A stretch of 64,000 nucleotides of DNA from CAWEHU01 sp963808965. Its GTDB lineage: Bacteria > Pseudomonadota > Alphaproteobacteria > Acetobacterales > Acetobacteraceae. The stretch is taken from assembly GCA_963808965.1 (NCBI GenBank), contig CAWEHU010000029.1:124001-188000 (forward strand). The letters run 5' to 3'. Both the position numbers and the translations under genes were made by a program. Positions 58,476 through 64,000 of this stretch are shown one piece after another; position 1 is the first letter of the stretch, and every line of letters begins with the position of its first letter. Below the pieces are notes generated by a model. It saw only the letters and a list, made by a program, of their open reading frames with translations. It made no database searches and was not told the origin of the DNA.

Positions 58476-59510
58476 ATGCCGGTCGATGCATCGCGCCCGC
58501 CCCCCGCCCGCATGAAGCGGGCCTTTGCCACCACCGGCCCGGCGCTCCCCTGGGGGCTGGCCAAGCCGCGACGACGCCGGCTCGGGCGCATGCTCGCAGG
58601 CTCGGCGCTGCTTCATCTGCTGCTGGTTGCGCTGTTGCTGCCTTGGGTCCGGGAGGAACTGCCCGCCGAGCCTACACCGCCCCCGGCCGTTGCCATGGTG
58701 TTCGAGTCCGGGAGCCCCGCCGGGCCCTCCGTTCCCGAGCCGACCCCTGAAGCCTCACTTCCCGCGCCTCCCGTCCCGCCAGCCGCGGTCCCGTCCCCGC
58801 CAGTGCCCGCCCTGCCCCCGGTCCCGCGGGCGGCGCCCGCGCCGGAGCCGCCGCCGCTTCCCCCGCTTCCGCCGAAGCCGCCGGCGGTGTCGCTCGCCGT
58901 GCCGCCCACCCCGCCCGCCGCATCGCTGGACTTGCCCCCACCGCCCCCGGTACCGGTTCCGCCCACCCCGGAGACCATACCGCCGCCGCCAAAGGTCGCC
59001 GCACTGCCGGCGCCTTTGCCGCGCCCGCCCCAACCATCTCGCGGCTCCCCCGCGGAACGCGCGCAGCCCCGCTTCCCGGCCCCGCTCAACTACTCCCTCG
59101 GCCCGAGCGCACCCTCCCTGGCCACGCCGAAGCAGAACGGATCGGCCAGTTACGCAATGGGACCGGCGGCGCGTGGAGCGACGGCGTTCGGCCAATTCGC
59201 ACGCGTGACGAAGGGGAAGGTGGACGCGGACTGGCTAAGCGACCTGCATCTCTGGTGGCTGCAGCATCGCTACTATCCGCAGCAGGCCGCGATGGCCGGA
59301 GAAGACGGGACGGTCGTGATCCAGGTCGTCGTGGACCGCTACGGGCGCGTCCACGCGGTCGATCTGGAGAGCCGATCCGGATCGCAATGGCTCGACATGG
59401 CGGCCCAGGCGGTATTCCGCGGCGCGAACCTGCCCCCCTTTCCGCCAGGGACACCGAATGATGAGGTCACGCTGGACCTCCGGATCAACTATATGTTGGT
59501 GCGGCGCTGA
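58476..59510 (+). CDS. TonB-family energy transducer
   Basis: 344 residues. One N-terminal anchor (MLAGSALLHLLLVALLLPWV), then ~160 residues of Pro-rich repeats (PPxPP, with Val and Ala) that span the periplasm, and a C-terminal TonB domain (WWLQHRYYPQQAAMAGEDGTVVIQVVVDRYGRVHAVDLESRSGSQWLDMAAQAVFRGANLPPFPPG). It transfers proton-motive force to outer-membrane receptors. ExbB/ExbD genes are not adjacent. ATG 58476 is used; ATG 58512 is also possible. A TTGACT (58427-58432) in the 188-base gap to pdhA may be its -35 box, without a good -10. Confidence 0.85.
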   Translation: MPVDASRPPPARMKRAFATTGPALPWGLAKPRRRRLGRMLAGSALLHLLLVALLLPWVREELPAEPTPPPAVAMVFESGSPAGPSVPEPTPEASLPAPPVPPAAVPSPPVPALPPVPRAAPAPEPPPLPPLPPKPPAVSLAVPPTPPAASLDLPPPPPVPVPPTPETIPPPPKVAALPAPLPRPPQPSRGSPAERAQPRFPAPLNYSLGPSAPSLATPKQNGSASYAMGPAARGATAFGQFARVTKGKVDADWLSDLHLWWLQHRYYPQQAAMAGEDGTVVIQVVVDRYGRVHAVDLESRSGSQWLDMAAQAVFRGANLPPFPPGTPNDEVTLDLRINYMLVRR

Positions 59511-59524
59511 CAAGGATCGAAGCG

Positions 59525-60247
59525 ATGCCGCCCGCCGATCACGGGACCGAAAGCCAAGGCTCCCCGCGCGCCGTTCTCGGGCGAAGCGTCCTGTTCGCCG
59601 GAGCGGACCCGGCGACACTCGATTGCGCGCTGGCATCGGCGACGCAACGGAAACTGCCGGCCGGCGCGGTGCTGTTCCGGCAAGGTGACGCCCCGACCCA
59701 TTTGTTCGTGCTCACGAGCGGCCGGGTCAAGGTAGGGCAGGTTAGCGGTGCCGGTAGTCCGTTGACGATCGGTTTCATGGGACCTGGCGACCCGGTGGGC
59801 TGCGTCGCCGTATTCCGACAGGTGCCTTATCCGGCCACCGCGATGGCGGTCACGGATATCGCCGCGCTCGCATGGCCCGCCTCGGCGGTCGCCAGCCTAT
59901 TGGAACGCATTCCGCAAATCTCCGCCAATGCGCTCAACATGGTTGGCGCTCGCACCGAGGAGATGGTGAATCGCCTTCGCGAAATGGCGACCGAGCGGGT
60001 GGAGATGCGGATCGCCAAGACGCTGCTCCGGCTTGGCGAGACGAGCGGGAACGTGGCCGAATCGGGACTGGAGATCGGGTTCTTGATCTCGCGGCAGGAC
60101 GTCGCGGAGATGGCGGGGACCGATCTCTACAATGTCAGCCGCGTGCTGAGCCGGTGGAAGCGGGAAGGCCTTATCGACAGCCGCCGGCAACGCATCACCA
60201 TCCGCCACCCATCCGGTCTGAGCCGAATCGCAAGCGGGACGGAATGA
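59525..60247 (+). CDS. Crp/Fnr-family transcriptional regulator
   Basis: 240 residues. A cyclic-nucleotide-binding beta barrel (LPAGAVLFRQGDAPTHLFVLTSGRVKVGQ; GFMGPGDPVGCVAVFRQVPYPATAMAVTD) precedes a dimer helix and a Crp-type winged helix (IGFLISRQDVAEMAGTDLYNVSRVLSRWKREGLIDSRRQRITI). No N-terminal Fe-S cysteines, so not an Fnr oxygen sensor. It follows tonB after 14 bases on the same strand and likely shares its message, which suggests control of TonB-dependent uptake or redox genes. Confidence 0.9.
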   Translation: MPPADHGTESQGSPRAVLGRSVLFAGADPATLDCALASATQRKLPAGAVLFRQGDAPTHLFVLTSGRVKVGQVSGAGSPLTIGFMGPGDPVGCVAVFRQVPYPATAMAVTDIAALAWPASAVASLLERIPQISANALNMVGARTEEMVNRLREMATERVEMRIAKTLLRLGETSGNVAESGLEIGFLISRQDVAEMAGTDLYNVSRVLSRWKREGLIDSRRQRITIRHPSGLSRIASGTE

Positions 60248-60529
60248 TCAGGTCAGAGACTCTGATTCCTAAATCCTACTTGCGGTGAAGTGTGTAGTGC
60301 CAAACACACCCCTCGCCGACACTCTGATCGAACTCGAGAACCCCGTCGGCAACGCGCCCTTGTATCGCGCTTTTGCCTTGTTGGTCCGAAAAAGAACCAT
60401 CCGGCTAGATCTCGGCGCGAAGAACTGTACCAATGCTTTGTACATGCACCACGCGCTGAATGACGCCGTTTCTGATCCGCGCGGTGGCTTCACCGGAAGC
60501 CGGCGTGCAGCTCCTGCTAGCCTGGCGAG

Positions 60530-60649
60530 TTAGGCTGCGGGCGCCCTGGTATCCCCGTCGAAGGTCGCAGTCCCGGCAGCATTTGCCGGCGCGGCATCGA
60601 GCGTTGCAAAAACGACTGAAAAGGCAAAGACGACACATCCCACCCGCAT
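60530..60649 (-). CDS. possible small secreted protein (uncertain)
   Basis: 39 codons from ATG 60649, preceded by GGGGGAAGG. The chain MRVGCVVFAFSVVFATLDAAPANAAG is a good signal peptide, but only ~14 residues follow before TAA. A different frame continues on the same strand (TPASGEATARIRNGVIQRVVHV) to a stop near 60405, so this could be the first part of a longer gene broken by one base like several others in the window. No family is recognised. The remaining bases between 60248 and 60529 hold nothing else I can support. Confidence 0.35.
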   Translation of the reverse strand: MRVGCVVFAFSVVFATLDAAPANAAGTATFDGDTRAPAA

Positions 60650-60692
60650 AGCCTTCCCCCATTTCCATTCCAAAGTCGGAGGGCCGGTGTGG

Positions 60693-61022
60693 CTAGAAGA
60701 GCCGCTCTTTCGGCCCGTACGGTACGATAATGTCCGATGGCTCGGCGAGGTTAAGAATGGCCCGGGCGCGTTCGTCGAGCGTGTCCCGGTCGAGATGGTT
60801 CCCGCGCAAACCGGCAACCCGACGTTCCCACATGGCGCGCTCGGCTTCGGCGCGGGCGAGGTCGGAGCGGGCCTGCTTCAGCAACTCCTGCCGCTGCGCA
60901 TAGGCGACCAGTCCCCGGTCCCCTTGCACGGCGTTCCAGCCGAAATAGGCCACAAGAGAGAGGAATAAGAGCGGAGGCACCGTCGCCCGCGCCCTACGCT
61001 TCAGTTCACGCCCAAGTGCCAT
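60693..61022 (-). CDS. ftsB: FtsB/DivIC-family septum formation protein
   Basis: 109 residues. One N-terminal membrane segment (TVPPLLFLSLVAYFGWNAV), the conserved GDRGL motif just after it, a coiled coil (RQELLKQARSDLARAEAERAMWERRVAGL) and the DLLDERARxxLN-type block (DRDTLDERARAILNLAEPSDIIV). FtsB joins FtsL and FtsQ in the divisome. In alphaproteobacteria this gene normally lies between eno and pdhA; here tonB and a Crp regulator lie between it and pdhA, and eno is not found beside it. Confidence 0.88.
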   Translation of the reverse strand: MALGRELKRRARATVPPLLFLSLVAYFGWNAVQGDRGLVAYAQRQELLKQARSDLARAEAERAMWERRVAGLRGNHLDRDTLDERARAILNLAEPSDIIVPYGPKERLF

Positions 61023-61170
61023 GTCCCGCTCCGAATCATCGACGCGCGATCATACACAAAGCTCATACGGCCGTGAACGTATTGCCTGAAAGCTGCCCGG
61101 TTTGCGCCACGTTCGCTGCGTTCCATCCCCTGTGAAGGCGGTATTCGACCCGCCGCAGATGGAGGCAAGG

Positions 61171-61417
61171 ATGAGAGGACTTCGGATCGGTTTGGCAGCA
61201 GCCGCTGCGCTCGTCGACTTTGAGCGCCGCCGCCCCAGCGCGGGCCGATTGGGATGATTGGCGCTGGCGGCGTCACGAATGGCGCGAGCACGCCTGGCGC
61301 GAACACGAGTGGCGCGAGCATCACTGGCGTCATCCAGGGTATGTCTACGCTCCGCCGCCGGTCATCTATCGCGCGCCGCCCGCCTATCACGCACCGCCGC
61401 CCGTTTACTACCGCTGA
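61171..61417 (+). CDS. small secreted His/Trp/Arg-repeat protein, one frame break
   Basis: About 81 residues if read across a break near 61213. ATG 61171 follows GGAGG by five bases. The signal region MRGLRIGLAAAAAL joins STLSAAAPARA after one base is removed, then WDDWRWRRHEWREH and WREHEWREHHWRH repeats, and a Pro/Tyr tail (YAPPPVIYRAPPAYHAPPPVYYR). The pattern resembles other alphaproteobacterial small exported proteins with W/R/H repeats and PP-Y tails of unknown role; metal or surface binding is conceivable. It lies on the opposite strand to kdsA and ftsB. Confidence 0.55.
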
Positions 61418-61438
61418 TTCGCCGGGGTCGCCCCGGAG

Positions 61439-62278
61439 TCACGCTCGGGTGTCGGCGCTTATCGATTTGCTCAACGCATCGTAGCGTCGGAGCTGGTCGA
61501 GAAGCGCCGGCATCTCCCGGAGCGGGATCATGTTCGGCCCGTCGCTTGGCGCCCGATCCGGATCGGGGTGGGTCTCGATGAATACGGCCGCGACACCCAC
61601 CGCCAGCGCGGCGCGCGCCAGCACCGGGGCGAACTCGCGCTGACCGCCGGACGAGGTACCCTGGCCACCAGGCTGCTGCACGGAATGGGTCGCGTCGAAC
61701 ACCACCGGATAACCGGTGCGGGCCATGATCGGCAAGGAGCGGAAATCCGTGACCAGCGTGTTGTAACCGAAGCTGGCGCCGCGTTCGCAGAGCAGGATGT
61801 TTTCGTTCCCCGTAGCCGCGATCTTGGCGGCCACATTCACCATGTCCCACGGGGCGAGGAACTGCCCTTTCTTCACGTTGATCGCGCGGCCGGTCTCTCC
61901 GGCGGCGAGCAGCAGGTCGGTTTGCCGGCATAAAAACGCGGGGATTTGCAGCACATCCACCGCCTCGGCCGCCGGCCGGCACTGTTCCGGGAGATGAACG
62001 TCGGTAAGGACCGGAAGACCGATCTGTTCGCGAACGGTCGCCAGAATTTGCAGCCCCTGCGCCATGCCGACGCCGCGGGCGGCGGTAGCGCTGGTGCGGT
62101 TCGCTTTGTCGAAACTGCTCTTGTAGATCAGCTTGACGCCTGCCCCGCGGGTGATCTCGGCCAAGCCGTGCGCCACCTCCAGCGCGTGCGCCCGCGACTC
62201 GATCTGGCACGGGCCGGCGATCAGCACGAATGGCAGATGATTGGCCACGGCCACATCGCCCAAACGGATGGTTTTCAT
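61439..62278 (-). CDS. kdsA: 3-deoxy-8-phosphooctulonate synthase (KDO-8-P synthase)
   Basis: 279 residues. LIAGPCQIESRAHALEVAHGLAEI, YKSSFDKANRTS, GLPVLTDVHLPEQCRPAAEAVDVLQIPAFLCRQTDLLLAAGETGRAINVKKGQFLAPWD and FDATHSVQQPGGQGTSSGGQRE are the KdsA hallmarks. It condenses PEP with arabinose-5-phosphate for the KDO of lipopolysaccharide, so the cell has a Gram-negative outer membrane. The ATG overlaps the stop of the small upstream gene (ATGA). Confidence 0.97.
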   Translation of the reverse strand: MKTIRLGDVAVANHLPFVLIAGPCQIESRAHALEVAHGLAEITRGAGVKLIYKSSFDKANRTSATAARGVGMAQGLQILATVREQIGLPVLTDVHLPEQCRPAAEAVDVLQIPAFLCRQTDLLLAAGETGRAINVKKGQFLAPWDMVNVAAKIAATGNENILLCERGASFGYNTLVTDFRSLPIMARTGYPVVFDATHSVQQPGGQGTSSGGQREFAPVLARAALAVGVAAVFIETHPDPDRAPSDGPNMIPLREMPALLDQLRRYDALSKSISADTRA

Positions 62279-62505
62279 GGGGCGCGACCTTCGGCGAGCG
62301 CCGTCCGCCCCTTCTGCGTAAGTGTCACGCGTCCTTCGGCCAAACTGACCCCGTTAGCGCGCTCCACCTGAACAAGGCCCTCATCGAGAGAGTCCTCCCA
62401 GACGGGAAACCGGGGACAGGAGCTGCGCCAAGCCTCCATCGTTTCTCCATAAGTACGCGACCGGCTGTCGACCCAGGCGAGAAATTGCTGCGTCAACGTG
62501 CTCAT
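62275..62505 (-). CDS. small conserved-position hypothetical protein
   Basis: 76 residues: STLTQQFLAWVDSRSRTYGETMEAWRSSCPRFPVWEDSLDEGLVQVERANGVSLAEGRVTLTQKGRTALAEG. No signal peptide or membrane segment. The helical start followed by GLVQVE...VTLTxKGRxAL looks like a small winged-helix-like domain, but I cannot name a family with confidence. It lies 4 bases after the pyrG stop and overlaps the kdsA start by 4, so it is translated from the same message. Confidence 0.7.
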   Translation of the reverse strand: MSTLTQQFLAWVDSRSRTYGETMEAWRSSCPRFPVWEDSLDEGLVQVERANGVSLAEGRVTLTQKGRTALAEGRAP

Positions 62506-62509
62506 CGTC

Positions 62510-64000
62510 TCACACCAGCCGCGCTTGCCGCACGGCTGCTCCTATGAAGCCCGCGAAGATCGGATGCGGATCGAACGGCTTGGATTTCAGCTCGGGATGA
62601 TACTGCACGCCCACGAACCACGGATGGCGCGGTATCTCGATGATCTCCGGCAGGATGCCGTCCGGCGACATGCCGGAGAACCGCATACCCGTCTCCTCCA
62701 GGATCTCCTTGAAATGCACGTTCACCTCGTAGCGATGCCGATGCCGCTCCTGGATGCTCGGAGCCCCGCCGTAGATGGCGCGCGCCAGCGTGCCGGGGCC
62801 GAGCACCGCGGGATAGGCCCCGAGGCGCATCGTGCCGCCGAGATCGCCCCCCTGCATACGGCGCTCGATTTCGTTGCCTCGCGCCCACTCGGTCAGCAGG
62901 CCGATGACGGGCGTGTCGCACGGCCCGAACTCCGTCGATGACGCCTCCGGCATTCCGGCGAGATTGCGGGCGGTTTCGATCACCGCCATCTGCATTCCGA
63001 AGCAGATGCCGAGGAACGGTACCTGGCGCTCGCGGGCGAAGCGCACGGCCGCGATCTTGCCTTTGCTGCCGCGCTCCCCGAAGCCGCCGGGCACGAGAAT
63101 GCCGTGCACCTCTTCGAGCCTTGCGGCCGCGTCGATCTGCTCGAACACCTGGCTGTCCACCCAATCCATCCGCACTTTCACCCGGTGCGCGATGCCGCCA
63201 TGCGTCATGGCTTCGGCGAGTGATTTGTAGCTGTCGAGCAGGTTCGTGTACTTGCCGACGATGGCGATGCGCACCTCGCCTTCCGGCGCGCGGATCGCAT
63301 CGACGATGCGCTCCCAGCGCGCGAGGTCGGGCTCCGAGTCGAAAGGCAGGCCGAAATGGCGCAGCACCTCGCGGTCCATGCCTTCGTCGTGGTACCTGAT
63401 CGGCACCGCGTAGATCGTATCCACGTCGAGCGCCGGGATAACGGCTTCCGCTCGCACGTTGCAGAATAGCGCGATCTTGCGCCGCTCGTTTTCGGGAATG
63501 GGCCGGTCGCTGCGGCAGAGCAGCATCTGCGGCTGAATGCCCACGTTCAGCAGCTCCTTCACGGAGTGCTGCGTCGGCTTGGTTTTCAGCTCACCGGCCG
63601 AGGGGATATACGGCACGAGCGTCAGATGCACGAACATCGCGCCTTTGGCCCCAAGCTCGTTGCCGAGCTGGCGGATCGCTTCGAGGAAGGGCAGACTTTC
63701 GATGTCGCCGACGGTCCCGCCGATCTCGACCAGCACGAAGTCGAGCCCGTCCGTATCGCGCGTGATCGTCTCCTTGATCGCATCGGTGATGTGCGGGATC
63801 ACCTGCACCGTCGCGCCGAGATAGTCGCCACGCCGCTCCTTCGCGATCACCTCGGCATAGATGGCGCCCGTGGTGGCATTGTCCGCCTTCGTCGCATGGA
63901 CGCCCGTGAACCGCTCGTAGTGACCGAGGTCGAGATCGGTTTCCGCGCCGTCATCGGTGACGAATACCTCCCCGTGCTGGTACGGGCTCATCGTCCCCGG
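62510..64000 (-). CDS. pyrG: CTP synthase (N-terminus outside the window)
   Basis: About 496 residues are visible; ~50 N-terminal residues lie beyond base 64000, since the frame stays open to the edge and begins at the conserved TMSPYQHGEVFVTDDGAETDLDLGHYERF. The synthetase half has VEIGGTVGDIESLPFLEA and TKPTQHSVKELL. The glutaminase half has GILVPGGFGERGSKGK, the nucleophile Cys in FLGICFGMQ and the C-terminal VQYHPELKSKP. It makes CTP from UTP and glutamine. It begins the pyrG-kdsA series typical of alphaproteobacteria. Confidence 0.97.
   Translation of the reverse strand, partial: PGTMSPYQHGEVFVTDDGAETDLDLGHYERFTGVHATKADNATTGAIYAEVIAKERRGDYLGATVQVIPHITDAIKETITRDTDGLDFVLVEIGGTVGDIESLPFLEAIRQLGNELGAKGAMFVHLTLVPYIPSAGELKTKPTQHSVKELLNVGIQPQMLLCRSDRPIPENERRKIALFCNVRAEAVIPALDVDTIYAVPIRYHDEGMDREVLRHFGLPFDSEPDLARWERIVDAIRAPEGEVRIAIVGKYTNLLDSYKSLAEAMTHGGIAHRVKVRMDWVDSQVFEQIDAAARLEEVHGILVPGGFGERGSKGKIAAVRFARERQVPFLGICFGMQMAVIETARNLAGMPEASSTEFGPCDTPVIGLLTEWARGNEIERRMQGGDLGGTMRLGAYPAVLGPGTLARAIYGGAPSIQERHRHRYEVNVHFKEILEETGMRFSGMSPDGILPEIIEIPRHPWFVGVQYHPELKSKPFDPHPIFAGFIGAAVRQARLV

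Noticed and set aside
58613..59089. Gly/Ser-rich minus-strand frame resembling a PE-PGRS or silk-like protein
   Set aside because: It is the complement of the Pro-rich linker of TonB, which always reads as Gly-rich on the other strand.
60285..60533. 82-codon plus-strand frame after the Crp/Fnr gene
   Set aside because: It starts without a ribosome site, shows no recognisable domain, and overlaps a better minus-strand signal-peptide candidate.

Overview
This window is high-GC DNA from an alphaproteobacterium. The evidence is a ~1,600-residue NAD-glutamate dehydrogenase, a pyruvate dehydrogenase E1 beta carrying its own lipoyl domain, the gene series pyrG/kdsA/ftsB/pdhABC/lpd/lipA/ratA, an NdvA-type glucan exporter and an L31 protein without zinc cysteines. 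A Rhodospirillales or Acetobacteraceae-like host is a reasonable guess, but no rRNA or other phylogenetic marker is present to confirm it. I saw no tRNA, rRNA, CRISPR array or intact prophage.

Layout. 1-9.3 kb: an alpha/beta hydrolase, a spermidine-synthase-like membrane protein and a Tat-signalled PCMT-like methyltransferase on the plus strand; a translationally coupled sulfotransferase/HpnL-like pair on the minus strand; then a Tat-exported beta-carbonic anhydrase, an FAD oxidoreductase, a Mut7-C RNase-domain protein and a small DUF2171 protein. 9.3-18.1 kb: a complete fatty-acid uptake and beta-oxidation run on the minus strand (FadL, FadD, MerR regulator, thiolase, bifunctional hydroxyacyl-CoA dehydrogenase/enoyl-CoA hydratase, acyl-CoA dehydrogenase). 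18.3-26.4 kb: birA, then a glutamate module (gdhB divergent from a dicarboxylate/glutamate symporter and a Glu/Asp-type binding protein). 26.5-33.6 kb: glgC-glgA, a proteasome-like-fold hypothetical, HU, DUF6489, an XRE regulator and a peptide-binding protein. 33.8-34.5 kb: three decayed mobile-element fragments (IS5-type, tyrosine integrase, IS630-type). 34.5-41.4 kb: an exopolysaccharide operon with PelD/PelE/PelF-like genes joined to an SDR, a nucleotidyltransferase and an ExoF/Wza-like export protein. 42.2-48 kb: CBS protein, ndvA, pdxY, SDR, DUF1269, Spy-like chaperone and rpmE. 48-64 kb: the ancestral ratA-lipA-lpd-pdhCBA-ftsB-kdsA-pyrG series, interrupted by inserted cassettes (P19-type iron protein plus a 4-TM protein; a GH19 lysozyme/chitinase plus an LprI-like protein; tonB plus a Crp/Fnr regulator).

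The most interesting part is the Pel-like operon. Its PelD keeps the membrane and GAF parts but has no GGDEF domain, the place where classical PelD binds c-di-GMP. PelG and PelA/B/C are not in the window. Secretion genes of another type (ExoF-like) lead the operon, and mobile-element debris lies directly where the next gene would be expected.

At least eight otherwise intact genes carry one or two reading-frame breaks, and every one can be explained by a gain of one base (or one plus a multiple of three). I treat these as probable sequence errors, not pseudogenes, and annotate each gene across its break.
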